Source: Erpobdella octoculata (taxonomy: Eukaryota; Annelida; Clitellata; Hirudinida; Erpobdellidae). Taken from it: a stretch of 64,000 bases of DNA. The position numbers and the translations under genes are program-made. Shown here piece by piece: positions 1 through 10,323 of this stretch (positions within the stretch are counted from its first letter, which is position 1; the number at the start of each line of letters is the position of its first letter). The stretch spans positions 20,027,427 to 20,091,426 of the forward strand of contig OZ022247.1 of NCBI GenBank assembly GCA_963978895.1. Direction: 5' to 3'. Under the pieces are notes generated by a model. The model searched no databases. It saw only the letters and a list, made by a program, of their open reading frames with translations, and was not told where the DNA came from.

Positions 1-30
1 ATTAAATGTCCATAACCAATTTACCATCTC

Positions 31-151
31 AACTCTGGTTTCTCTTCATACCACGTATAAATCTTTCGCCTTTTACTAAAGATTTCCGTGGAGAGGAACA
101 TTAAAATGAGTCTTCTACCTATTTCTTTCATACCCTCTTTAAGAGGGGTAT
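31..151 (+). ncRNA. U5 snRNA copy 1
   Basis: U5 is the U5 snRNP core RNA whose loop I holds the exon ends during both splicing steps. This copy shows the family hallmarks: 5' stem strand CTCTGGTTTCTCTTC, loop GCCTTTTAC closed by AAATCTTT/AAAGATTT, opposite strand GTGGAGAGGAAC, and a 3' hairpin ATACCCTCT/AGAGGGGTAT with one bulged G. The exact 5' nucleotide is inferred from the conserved AACTCTGG. Length (121 nt) is close to animal U5 (about 116-120). Spacer after it: type A. Confidence 0.92.
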
Positions 152-438
152 TTAAAAATTGAAAATAAACGTCTTGAATTGTTTTTCTCTTGCAGTAAAT
201 GTTTTGCGGTACAAATCCTTTTTCTCTAGATATCTCTGTTTTTCCATAATTTTCCCGCTAAAAACGTTAACAAGGGTATTTCAAATGCTTTTTTCTTCGA
301 GTTTTTGAAAATGAAAAACGTTTAGTAACGTTCTCCAGATGTCGCTAAATTGTTTATATTTGTATTAATTTTACACAAGAAACACCTCAACAATTTAGTC
401 AAAAATAGATTAAAAGTCCATAACCAATTTACCATCTC

Positions 439-559
439 AACTCTGGTTTCTCTTCATACCACGTATAAATCTTTCGCCTTTTACTAAAGATTTCCGTGGA
501 GAGGAACATTAAAATGAGTCTTCTACCTATTTCTTTCATACCCTCTTTAAGAGGGGTAT
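439..559 (+). ncRNA. U5 snRNA copy 2
   Basis: Identical to copy 1 over its whole length. Spacer after it: type A with the CTTGCTAAAAACATT variant in place of CCCGCTAAAAACGTT. Confidence 0.92.
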
Positions 560-847
560 TTAAAAATTGAAAATAAACGTCTTGAATTGTTTTTCTCTTG
601 CAGTAAATGTTTTGCGGTACAAATCCTTTTTCTCTAGATATCTCTGTTTTTCCAAAATTTTCTTGCTAAAAACATTAACAAGGGTATTTCAAATGCTTTT
701 TTCTTCGAGTTTTTTAAAATGAAAAACGTTTAGTAACGTTCTCCAGATGTCGCTAAATTGTTTATTTTTGTATTAATTTTACACAAAAAACACCTCAACA
801 ATTTAGTCAAAAATAGATTAAATCGTCCATAACCAATTTACCATCTC

Positions 848-968
848 AACTCTGGTTTCTCTTCATACCACGTATAAATCTTTCGCCTTTTACTAAAGAT
901 TTCCGTGGAGAGGAACATTAAAATGAGTCTTCTACCTATTTCTTTCATACCCTCTTTAAGAGGGGTAT
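848..968 (+). ncRNA. U5 snRNA copy 3
   Basis: Consensus sequence; T form of the 3' hairpin loop (CTTTAAG). Preceded by AATCGTCC instead of AATGTCC in the -30 region. Spacer: type B. Confidence 0.92.
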
Positions 969-1255
969 TTAAAAATTGAAAATAAACGTCTTGAAATGTT
1001 TTTCTCTTTCAGTAAATGTTTTGCGGTACAAAATCCTTTTTCTTTAGATGGCTCGGTTTTCCATAATTTTCTTGCTAAAAACATTAACAAGGGTATATCA
1101 AATGCTTTTTTCTTCGAGTTTTTGAAAATGAAAAACGTTTAGTAACGTTCTCCAGATGTCGCTAAATTGTTTATTTTTGTATTAATTTTACACAAGAAAC
1201 ACCTCAACAATTTAGTCAAAAATAGATTAAATGTCCATAACCAATTTACCATCTC

Positions 1256-1376
1256 AACTCTGGTTTCTCTTCATACCACGTATAAATCTTTCGCCTTTTA
1301 CTAAAGATTTCCGTGGAGAGGAACATTAAAATGAGTCTTCTACCTATTTCTTTCATACCCTCTTTAAGAGGGGTAT
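1256..1376 (+). ncRNA. U5 snRNA copy 4
   Basis: Consensus U5. Its spacer is type B with a ~51-bp deletion, giving a 357-bp unit; copy 9 carries the same deletion. Confidence 0.92.
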
Positions 1377-1612
1377 TTAAAAATTGAAAATAAACCTCTT
1401 GAAATGTTTTTCTCTTTCAGTAAATGTTTTGCGGTACAAAATCCTTTTTCTTTAGATGGCTCGGTTTTCCATAATTTTCTTGCTAAAAACATTAACAAGG
1501 GTCTATCAAATGCTTTTTTCTTCGAGTTTTTGAAAATATTAATTTTACACAAGAAACACCTCAACAATTTAGTCAAAAATAGATTAAATGTCCATAACCA
1601 ATTTACCATCTC

Positions 1613-1733
1613 AACTCTGGTTTCTCTTCATACCACGTATAAATCTTTCGCCTTTTACTAAAGATTTCCGTGGAGAGTAACATTAAAATGAGTCTTCTAC
1701 CTATTTCTTTCATACCCTCTTCAAGAGGGGTAT
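1613..1733 (+). ncRNA. U5 snRNA copy 5 (variant)
   Basis: C form of the 3' loop. One change in the conserved stem, GAGAGTAAC for GAGAGGAAC, which should weaken pairing with the 5' strand. Spacer: type A. Confidence 0.88.
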
Positions 1734-2021
1734 TTAAAAATTGAAAATAAACGTCTTGAATTGTTTTTCTCTTGCAGTAAATGTTTTGCGGTACAAAATC
1801 CTTTTTCTCTAGATATCTCTGTTTTTCCATAATTTTCCCGCTAAAAACGTTAACAAGGGTATTTCAAATGCTTTTTTCTTCGAGTTTTTGAAAATGAAAA
1901 ACGTTTAGTAACGTTCTCCAGATGTCGCTAAATTGTTTATTTTTGTATTAATTTTACACAAGAAACACCTCAACAATTTAGTCAAAAATAGATTAAAAGT
2001 CCATAACCAATTTACCATCTC

Positions 2022-2142
2022 AACTCTGGTTTCTCTTCATACCACGTATAAATCTTTCGCCTTTTACTAAAGATTTCCGTGGAGAGGAACATTAAAATGA
2101 GTCTTCTACCTATTTCTTTCATACCCTCTTTAAGAGGGTTAT
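2022..2142 (+). ncRNA. U5 snRNA copy 6 (variant)
   Basis: One change in the 3' hairpin (AGAGGGTTAT for AGAGGGGTAT). Spacer: type A with CTTGCTAAAAACATT. Confidence 0.88.
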
Positions 2143-2429
2143 TTAAAAATTGAAAATAAACGTCTTGAATTGTTTTTCTCTTGCAGTAAATGTTTTGCGG
2201 TACAAATCCTTTTTCTCTAGATATCTCTGTTTTTCCATAATTTTCTTGCTAAAAACATTAACAAGGGTATTTCAAATGCTTTTTTCTTCGAGTTTTTTAA
2301 AATGAAAAACGTTTAGTAACGTTCTCCAGATGTCGCTAAATTGTTTATTTTTGTATTAATTTTACACAAGAAACACCTCAACAATTTAGTCAAAAATAGA
2401 TTAAATGTCCATAACCAATTTACCATCTC

Positions 2430-2550
2430 AACTCTGGTTTCTCTTCATACCACGTATAAATCTTTCGCCTTTTACTAAAGATTTCCGTGGAGAGGAACAT
2501 TAAAATGAGTCTTCTACCTATTTCTTTCATACCCTCTTCAAGAGGGGTAT
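2430..2550 (+). ncRNA. U5 snRNA copy 7
   Basis: Consensus with C-form 3' loop. First type C spacer in the array. Confidence 0.92.
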
Positions 2551-2835
2551 TTAAAAATTGAAAATAAACGTCTTAAAGTGTTTTTTTTTAGTAAATGTTT
2601 TGCGGTACAAAATCCTTTTTCTCTAGATATCTCTGTTTCTCCATAATTTTCTTGCTAAAAACATTAACAAGGGTATATCAAATGCTTTTTTCTTCGAGTT
2701 TTTGAAAATGAAAAACGTTTAGTAACGTTCTCCAGATGTCGCTAAATTGTTTATTTTTGTATTAATTTTACACAAGAAACACCTCAACAATTTAGTCAAA
2801 AATAGATTAAATGTCCATAACCAATTTACCATCTC

Positions 2836-2956
2836 AACTCTGGTTTCTCTTCATACCACGTATAAATCTTTCGCCTTTTACTAAAGATTTCCGTGGAGAG
2901 GAACATTAAAATGAGTCTTCTACCTATTTCTTTCATACCCTCTTCAAGAGGGGTAT
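2836..2956 (+). ncRNA. U5 snRNA copy 8
   Basis: Consensus with C-form loop. Type A spacer lacking a TAAATG segment, so the next unit begins 403 bp on. Confidence 0.92.
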
Positions 2957-3238
2957 TTAAAAATTGAAAATAAACGTCTTGAATTGTTTTTCTCTTGCAG
3001 TTTTGCGGTACAAAATCCTTTTTCTCTAGATATCTCTGTTTTTCCATAATTTTCCCGCTAAAAACGTTAACAAGGGTATTTCAAATGCTTTTTTCTTCGA
3101 GTTTTTGAAAATGAAAAACGTTTAGTAACGTTCTCCAGATGTCGCTAAATTGTTTATTTTTGTATTAATTTTACACAAGAAACACCTCAACAATTTAGTC
3201 AAAAATAGATTAAATGTCCATAACCAATTTACCATCTC

Positions 3239-3359
3239 AACTCTGGTTTCTCTTCATACCACGTATAAATCTTTCGCCTTTTACTAAAGATTTCCGTGGA
3301 GAGGAACATTAAAAAGAGTCTTCTACCTATTTCTTTCATACCCTCTTTAAGAGGGGTAT
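3239..3359 (+). ncRNA. U5 snRNA copy 9 (variant)
   Basis: One change, AAAAAGAGTC for AAAATGAGTC, just 5' of the Sm region. Type B spacer with the same 51-bp deletion as copy 4. Confidence 0.88.
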
Positions 3360-3595
3360 TTAAAAATTGAAAATAAACGTCTTGAAATGTTTTTCTCTTT
3401 CAGTAAATGTTTTGCGGTACAAAATCCTTTTTCTTTAGATGGCTCGGTTTTCCATAATTTTCTTGCTAAAAACATTAACAAGGGTCTATCAAATGCTTTT
3501 TTCTTCGAGTTTTTGAAAATATTAATTTTACACAAGAAACACCTCAACAGTTTAGTCAAAAATAGATTAAATGTCCATAACCAATTTACCATCTC

Positions 3596-3716
3596 AACTC
3601 TGGTTTCTCTTCATACCACGTATAAATCTTTCGCCTTTTACTAAATATTTCCGTGGAGAGGAACATTAAAATGAGTCTTCTACCTATTTCTTTCATACCC
3701 TCTTTAAGAGGGGTAT
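3596..3716 (+). ncRNA. U5 snRNA copy 10 (variant)
   Basis: CTAAATATTT for CTAAAGATTT breaks one pair of the stem closing the invariant loop. Type B spacer. Confidence 0.85.
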
Positions 3717-4004
3717 TTAAAAATTGAAAATAAACGTCTTGAAATGTTTTTCTCTTTCAGTAAATGTTTTGCGGTACAAAATCCTTTTTCTTTAGATGGC
3801 TCGGTTTTCCATAATTTTCTTGCTAAAAACATTAACAAGGGTATATCAAATGCTTTTTTCTTCGAGTTTTTGAAAATGAAAAAAGTTTAGTAACGTTCTC
3901 CAGATGTCGCTAAATTGTTTATTTTTGTATTAATTTTACACAATAAACACCTCAACAATTTAGTCAAAATTAGATTAAATCGTCCATAACCAATTTACCA
4001 TCAC

Positions 4005-4125
4005 AACTCTGGTTTCTCTTCATACCACGTATAAATCTTTCGCCTTTTACTAAAGATTTCCGTGGAGAGGAACATTAAAATGAGTCTTCTACCTATTTCT
4101 TTCATACCTTCTTCAAGAGGGGTAT
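4005..4125 (+). ncRNA. U5 snRNA copy 11 (variant)
   Basis: Upstream TCACAACTC for TCTCAACTC, and ATACCTTCT in the 3' hairpin. The spacer starts as type C and jumps to type A at GCGGTAC, giving a 389-bp unit. Confidence 0.87.
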
Positions 4126-4393
4126 TTAAAAATTGAAAATAAACGTCTTAAAGTGTTTTTGCGGTACAAATCCTTTTTCTCTAGATATCTCTGTTTTTCC
4201 ATAATTTTCCCGCTAAAAACGTTAACAAGGGTATTTCAAATGCTTTTTTCTTCGAGTTTTTGAAAATGAAAAACGTTTAGTAACGTTCTCCAGATGTCGC
4301 TAAATTGTTTATTTTTGTATTAATTTTACACAAGAAACACCTCAACAATTTAGTCAAAAATAGATTAAAAGTCCATAACCAATTTACCATCTC

Positions 4394-4514
4394 AACTCTG
4401 GTTTCTCTTCATACCACGTATAAATCTTTCGCCTTTTACTAAAGATTTCCGTGGAGAGGAACATTAAAATGAGTCTTCTACCTATTTCTTTCATACCCTC
4501 TTTAAGAGGGGTAT
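4394..4514 (+). ncRNA. U5 snRNA copy 12
   Basis: Consensus, T-form loop. Type A spacer; copies 12-14 repeat the A, A, B spacer order of copies 1-3. Confidence 0.92.
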
Positions 4515-4801
4515 TTAAAAATTGAAAATAAACGTCTTGAATTGTTTTTCTCTTGCAGTAAATGTTTTGCGGTACAAATCCTTTTTCTCTAGATATCTCT
4601 GTTTTTCCAAAATTTTCTTGCTAAAAACATTAACAAGGGTATTTCAAATGCTTTTTTCTTCGAGTTTTTTAAAATGAAAAACGTTTAGTAACGTTCTCCA
4701 GATGTCGCTAAATTGTTTATTTTTGTATTAATTTTACACAAAAAACACCTCAACAATTTAGTCAAAAATAGATTAAATGTCCATAACCAATTTACCATCT
4801 C

Positions 4802-4922
4802 AACTCTGGTTTCTCTTCATACCACGTATAAATCTTTCGCCTTTTACTAAAGATTTCCGTGGAGAGGAACATTAAAATGAGTCTTCTACCTATTTCTTTC
4901 ATACCCTCTTTAAGAGGGGTAT
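4802..4922 (+). ncRNA. U5 snRNA copy 13
   Basis: Consensus, T-form loop, type A spacer. Confidence 0.92.
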
Positions 4923-5209
4923 TTAAAAATTGAAAATAAACGTCTTGAATTGTTTTTCTCTTGCAGTAAATGTTTTGCGGTACAAATCCTTTTTCTCTAG
5001 ATATCTCTGTTTTTCCAAAATTTTCTTGCTAAAAACATTAACAAGGGTATTTCAAATGCTTTTTTCTTCGAGTTTTTTAAAATGAAAAACGTTTAGTAAC
5101 GTTCTCCAGATGTCGCTAAATTGTTTATTTTTGTATTAATTTTACACAAGAAACACCTCAACAATTTAGTCAAAAATAGATTAAAAGTCCATAACCAATT
5201 TACCATCTC

Positions 5210-5330
5210 AACTCTGGTTTCTCTTCATACCACGTATAAATCTTTCGCCTTTTACTAAAGATTTCCGTGGAGAGGAACATTAAAATGAGTCTTCTACCTA
5301 TTTCTTTCATACCCTCTTTAAGAGGGGTAT
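5210..5330 (+). ncRNA. U5 snRNA copy 14
   Basis: Consensus, T-form loop, type B spacer. Confidence 0.92.
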
Positions 5331-5617
5331 TTAAAAATTGAAAATAAACGTCTTGAAATGTTTTTCTCTTTCAGTAAATGTTTTGCGGTACAAAATCCTT
5401 TTTCTTTAGATGGCTCGGTTTTCCATAATTTTCTTGCTAAAAACATTAACAAGGGTATATCAAATGCTTTTTTCTTCGAGTTTTTGAAAATGAAAAACGT
5501 TTAGTAACGTTCTCCAGATGTCGCTAAATTGTTTATTTTTGTATTAATTTTACACAAGAAACACCTCAACAATTTAGTCAAAAATAGATTAAATGTCCAT
5601 AACCAATTTACCATCTC

Positions 5618-5738
5618 AACTCTGGTTTCTCTTCATACCACGTATAAATCTTTCGCCTTTTACTAAAGATTTCCGTGGAGAGGAACATTAAAATGAGTTT
5701 TCTACCTATTTCTTTCATACCCTCTTCAAGAGGGGTAT
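5618..5738 (+). ncRNA. U5 snRNA copy 15 (variant)
   Basis: GAGTTTTCT for GAGTCTTCT before the Sm region, C-form loop, type C spacer. Confidence 0.88.
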
Positions 5739-6024
5739 TTAAAAATTGGAAATAAACGTCTTAAAGTGTTTTTTTTTAGTAAATGTTTTGCGGTACAAAA
5801 TCCTTTTTCTCTAGATATCTCTGTTTTTCCATAATTTTCTTGCTAAAAACATTAACAAGGGTATATCAAATGCTTTTTTCTTCGAGTTTTTGAAAATGAA
5901 AAACGTTTAGTAACGTTCTCCAGATGTCGCTAAATTGTTTATTTTTGTATTAATTTTACACAAAAAACACCTCAACAATTTAGTCAAAAATAGATTAAAT
6001 CGTCCATAACCAATTTACCATCTC

Positions 6025-6145
6025 AACTCTGGTTTCTCTTCATACCACGTATAAATCTTTCGCCTTTTACTAAAGATTTCCGTGGAGAGGAACATTAAAA
6101 TGAGTCTTCTACCTATTTCTTTCATACCCTCTTCAAGAGGGGTAT
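6025..6145 (+). ncRNA. U5 snRNA copy 16
   Basis: Consensus with C-form loop. Type A spacer with the private mark GCGGAACAAAATCC, shared only with copy 19. Confidence 0.92.
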
Positions 6146-6433
6146 TTAAAAATTGAAAATAAACGTCTTGAATTGTTTTTCTCTTGCAGTAAATGTTTTG
6201 CGGAACAAAATCCTTTTTCTCTAGATATCTCTGTTTTTCCATAATTTTCCCGCTAAAAACGTTAACAAGGGTATTTCAAATGCTTTTTTCTTCGAGTTTT
6301 TGAAAATGAAAAACGTTTAGTAACGTTCTCCAGATGTCGCTAAATTGTTTATTTTTGTATTAATTTTACACAAGAAACACCTCAACAATTTAGTCAAAAA
6401 TAGATTAAAAGTCCATAACCAATTTACCATATC

Positions 6434-6554
6434 AACTCTGGTTTCTCTTCATACCACTTATAAATCTTTCGCCTTTTACTAAAGATTTCCGTGGAGAGGA
6501 ACATTAAAATGAGTTTTCTACCTATTTCTTTCATACCCTCTTCAAGAGGGGTAT
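6434..6554 (+). ncRNA. U5 snRNA copy 17 (variant)
   Basis: CCACTTATAAATC for CCACGTATAAATC and GAGTTTTCT as in copy 15; upstream ATATCAAC. Type C spacer that ends at the SINE-like insertion. Confidence 0.86.
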
Positions 6555-6841
6555 TTAAAAATTGAAAATAAACGTCTTAAAGTGTTTTTTTTTAGTAAAT
6601 GTTTTGCGGTACAAAATCCTTTTTCTCTAGATATCTCTGTTTCTCCATAATTTTCTTGCTAAAAACATTAACAAGGGTATATCAAATGCTTTTTTCTTCG
6701 AGTTTTTGAAAATGAAAAACGTTTAGTAACGTTCTCCAGATGTCGCTAAATTGTTTATTTTTGTATTAATTTTACACAAGAAACACCTCAACAATTTAGT
6801 CAAAAATAGATTAAATGTCCATAACCAATTTACCATCTCAA

Positions 6842-7010
6842 ATAACTCCGCCTTGCTTTTGCAAGCCAGTCCCAAGCCTGGAGAAAGGAGGAGGGAAAAG
6901 TTAAAAGGATCAAATTATGATCCACGACTGGAAGTACTTAGGTGCTTCTGACACAGCCGTTTCAGTCTTAAAACACTTGGTGTAAAGGACTATAAACTAT
7001 TATGAAGAGT
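6842..7010 (+). mobile_element. SINE-like insertion at the 5' end of U5 copy 18
   Basis: A 169-bp sequence foreign to the array is flanked by a perfect 10-bp direct repeat, ACCATCTCAA (6832-6841 and 7011-7020), whose last two bases are the first bases of U5. The core (TGCAAGCCAGTCCCAAGC ... AAAGGACTATAAACTATTA) recurs at about 31911-32060, where it ends in an A-rich tail. This fits a retroposed short element copied by LINE machinery. No clear tRNA A/B boxes were seen, so its source RNA is unknown. Confidence 0.75.
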
Positions 7011-7018
7011 ACCATCTC

Positions 7019-7139
7019 AACTCTGGTTTCTCTTCATACCACGTATAAATCTTTCGCCTTTTACTAAAGATTTCCGTGGAGAGGAACATTAAAACGAGTC
7101 TTCTACCTATTTCTTTCATACCCTCTTCAAGAGGGGTAT
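7019..7139 (+). ncRNA. U5 snRNA copy 18 (displaced from its upstream region)
   Basis: AAAACGAGTC for AAAATGAGTC; C-form loop. The insertion ending at 7010 replaces the normal upstream block with SINE sequence, keeping only the duplicated ACCATCTC, so this copy has probably lost its promoter. Type C spacer (CTTCAAGTG variant). Confidence 0.82.
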
Positions 7140-7425
7140 TTAAAAATTGGAAATAAACGTCTTCAAGTGTTTTTTTTTAGTAAATGTTTTGCGGTACAAA
7201 ATCCTTTTTCTCTAGATATCTCTGTTTTTCCATAATTTTCTTGCTAAAAACATTAACAAGGGTATATCAAATGCTTTTTTCTTCGAGTTTTTGAAAATGA
7301 AAAACGTTTAGTAACGTTCTCCAGATGTCGCTAAATTGTTTATTTTTGTATTAATTTTACACAAAAAACACCCCAACAATTTAGTCAAAAATAGATTAAA
7401 TCGTCCATAACCAATTTACCATCTC

Positions 7426-7546
7426 AACTCTGGTTTCTCTTCATACCACGTATAAATCTTTCGCCTTTTACTAAAGATTTCCGTGGAGAGGAACATTAAA
7501 ATGAGTCTTCTACCTATTTCTTTCATACCCTCTTCAAGAGGGGTAT
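7426..7546 (+). ncRNA. U5 snRNA copy 19
   Basis: Consensus with C-form loop; type A spacer carrying GCGGAACAAAATCC as in copy 16. Confidence 0.92.
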
Positions 7547-7834
7547 TTAAAAATTGAAAATAAACGTCTTGAATTGTTTTTCTCTTGCAGTAAATGTTTT
7601 GCGGAACAAAATCCTTTTTCTCTAGATATCTCTGTTTTTCCATAATTTTCCCGCTAAAAACGTTAACAAGGGTATTTCAAATGCTTTTTTCTTCGAGTTT
7701 TTGAAAATGAAAAACGTTTAGTAACGTTCTCCAGATGTCGCTAAATTGTTTATTTTTGTATTAATTTTACACAAGAAACACCTCAACAATTTAGTCAAAA
7801 ATAGATTAAAAGTCCATAACCAATCAACCATCTC

Positions 7835-7955
7835 AACTCTGGTTTCTCTTCATACCACGTATAAATCTTTCGCCTTTTACTAAAGTTTTCCGTGGAGAGG
7901 AACATTAAAATGAGTCTTCTACCTATTTCTTTCATACCCTCTTTAAGAGGGGTAT
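7835..7955 (+). ncRNA. U5 snRNA copy 20 (variant)
   Basis: CTAAAGTTTTCC for CTAAAGATTTCC in the loop-closing stem; upstream AATCAACC for AATTTACC. Spacer switches from type A to type B. Confidence 0.86.
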
Positions 7956-8243
7956 TTAAAAATTGAAAATAAACGTCTTGAATTGTTTTTCTCTTGCAGT
8001 AAATGTTTTGCGGTACAAAATCCTTTTTCTTTATATGGCTCGGTTTTCCATAATTTTCTTGCTAAAAACATTAACAAGGGTATATCAAATGCTTTTTTCT
8101 TCGAGTTTTTGAAAATAAAAAACGTTTAGTAACGTTCTCCAGATGTCGCTAAATTGTTTATTTTTGTATTAATTTTACCCAAAAAACACCTCAACAATTT
8201 AGTCAAAAATAGATTAAATCGTCCATAACCAATTTACCATCTC

Positions 8244-8364
8244 AACTCTGGTTTCTCTTCATACCACGTATAAATCTTTCGCCTTTTACTAAAGATTTCC
8301 GTGGAGAGGAACATTAAAATGAGTCTTCTACCTATTTCTTTCATACCCTCTTTAAGAGGGGTAT
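8244..8364 (+). ncRNA. U5 snRNA copy 21
   Basis: Consensus, T-form loop, type B spacer. Confidence 0.92.
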
Positions 8365-8652
8365 TTAAAAATTGAAAATAAACGTCTTGAAATGTTTTTC
8401 TCTTTCAGTAAATGTTTTGCGGTACAAAATCCTTTTTCTTTAGATGGCTCGGTTTTCCATAATTTTCTTACTAAAAACATTAACAAGGGTATATCAAATG
8501 CTTTTTTCTTCGAGTTTTTGAAAATGAAAAACGTTTAGTAACGTTCTCCAGATGTCGCTAAATTGTTTAATTTTGTATTAATTTTACACAATAAACACCT
8601 CAACAATTTAGTCAAAAATAGATTAAATCGTCCATAACCAATTTACCATCTC

Positions 8653-8773
8653 AACTCTGGTTTCTCTTCATACCACGTATAAATCTTTCGCCTTTTACTA
8701 AAGATTTCCGTGGAGAGGAACATTAAAATGAGTCTTCTACCTATTTCTTTCATACCCTCTTTAAGAGGGGTAT
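8653..8773 (+). ncRNA. U5 snRNA copy 22
   Basis: Consensus, T-form loop. Spacer is a type A/B mosaic (GAATTG with CTTTCAG, then ATATCTCTG). Confidence 0.92.
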
Positions 8774-9060
8774 TTAAAAATTGAAAATAAACGTCTTGAA
8801 TTGTTTTTCTCTTTCAGTAAATGTTTTGCGGTACAAATCCTTTTTCTCTAGATATCTCTGTTTTTCCATAATTTTCTTGCTAAAAACATTAACAATGGTA
8901 TTTCAAATGCTTTTTTCTTCGAGTTTTTTAAAATGAAAAAAATTTAGTAACGTTCTCCAGATGTCGCTAAATTGTTTATTTTTGTATTAATTTTACACAA
9001 GAAACACCTCAACAATTTAGTCAAAAATAGATTAAATGTCCATAACCAATTTACCATCTC

Positions 9061-9181
9061 AACTCTGGTTTCTCTTCATACCACGTATAAATCTTTCGCC
9101 TTTTACTAAAGATTTCCGTGGAGAGGAACATTAAAATGAGTCATCTACCTATTTCTTTCATACCCTCTTCAAGAGGGGTAT
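9061..9181 (+). ncRNA. U5 snRNA copy 23 (variant)
   Basis: GAGTCATCT for GAGTCTTCT; C-form loop. Spacer starts as C and continues as B. Confidence 0.88.
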
Positions 9182-9462
9182 TTAAAAATTGAAAATAAAC
9201 GTCTTAAAGTGTTTTTTTTAGTAAATGTTTTGCGGTACAAAATCCTTTTTCTTTAGATGGCTCGGTTTTCCATAATTTTCTTGCTAAAAACATTAACAAG
9301 GGTATATCAAATGTTTTTCTTCGAGTTTTTGAAAATGAAAAACGTTTAGTAACGTTCTCCAGATGTCGCTAAATTGTTTATTTTTGTATTAATTTTACAC
9401 AAAAAACACCTCAACAATTTAGTCAAAAATAGATTAAATGTCCATAACCAATTTACCATCTC

Positions 9463-9583
9463 AACTCTGGTTTCTCTTCATACCACGTATAAATCTTTCG
9501 CCTTTTACTAAAGATTTCCGTGGAGAGGAACATTAAAATGAGTCTTCTACCTATTTCTTTCATACCCTCTTCAAGAGGGGTAT
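9463..9583 (+). ncRNA. U5 snRNA copy 24
   Basis: Consensus, C-form loop; spacer starts as C and continues as A. Confidence 0.92.
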
Positions 9584-9869
9584 TTAAAAATTGAAAATAA
9601 ACGTCTTAAAGTGTTTTTTTTTTAGTAAATGTTTTGCGGTACAAAATCCTTTTTCTCTAGATATCTCTGTTTTTCCATAATTTTCCCGCTAAAAACGTTA
9701 ACAAGGGTATTTCAAATGCTTTTTTCTTCGAGTTTTTGAAAATGAAAAACGTTTAGTAACGTTCTCCAGATGTCGCTAAATTGTTTATTTTTGTATTAAT
9801 TTTACACAAGAAACACCTCAACAATTTAGTCAAAAATAGATTAAAAGTCCATAACCAATTTACCATCTC

Positions 9870-9990
9870 AACTCTGGTTTCTCTTCATACCACGTATAAA
9901 TCTTTCGCCTTTTACTAAAGATTTCCGTGGAGAGGAACATTAAAATGAGTCTTCTACCTATTTCTTTCATACCCTCTTCAAGAGGGGTAT
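9870..9990 (+). ncRNA. U5 snRNA copy 25 (last in the array)
   Basis: Consensus, C-form loop. Its type A spacer breaks off after GTTAACAA at about 10113 and unrelated, LINE-associated sequence follows. Confidence 0.92.
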
Positions 9991-10323
9991 TTAAAAATTG
10001 AAAATAAACGTCTTGAATTGTTTTTCTCTTGCAGTAAATGTTTTGCGGTACAAAATCCTTTTTCTCTAGATATCTCTGTTTTTCCATAATTTTCCCGCTA
10101 AAAACGTTAACAACATACAAAATTCAATTTTAATTAAATTTGCAACACGTTATTTTCTTGGGCTATAACATATTCACTAAATCAAATCTTTCAATCGCTT
10201 CCGTTACACAACTTCCCTTTAATTTAAATATAGCCATCTTACATCAACTTAGCATTACCCTTTCAGCATAAACAAATTGTTTAAATTACTACGCACTTTC
10301 GCTAAGTTTTTATTTATTCAGAA

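Larger units (their letters stand above)
1..10113 (+). repeat. Tandem array of U5 snRNA gene units (25 complete U5 copies)
   Basis: Head-to-tail units mostly 402-409 bp long (two of 357 bp and one of 389 bp), entering from the left edge and ending abruptly at about 10113 inside the 25th spacer. Each unit carries one 121-nt U5-like region and a ~287-bp spacer. Three spacer subtypes can be told apart downstream of U5: A (CTTGAATTG and CTAGATATCTCTG), B (CTTGAAATG and TTAGATGGCTCGG) and C (CTTAAAGTG followed by a T run), plus mosaics. All units share a conserved block directly upstream of U5 (about -80 to -1, including ACACCTCAACAATTTAGTC), where a proximal sequence element for snRNA transcription would be expected; I cannot define it exactly. 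The U5 regions show only about a dozen changes in all, while the spacers carry many substitutions and indels. Confidence 0.93.

Noticed and set aside
1..10113. CRISPR-like regular array
   Set aside because: Units are ~408 bp with homologous spacers and contain U5 snRNA; nothing resembles short repeats with unique spacers.
1364..10120. Repeated 75-86-residue ORFs on both strands of the array (e.g. MEKQRYLEKKDF type)
   Set aside because: They are antisense or out-of-frame reads of the U5 units, interrupted differently in each unit; the RNA structure explains the conservation.
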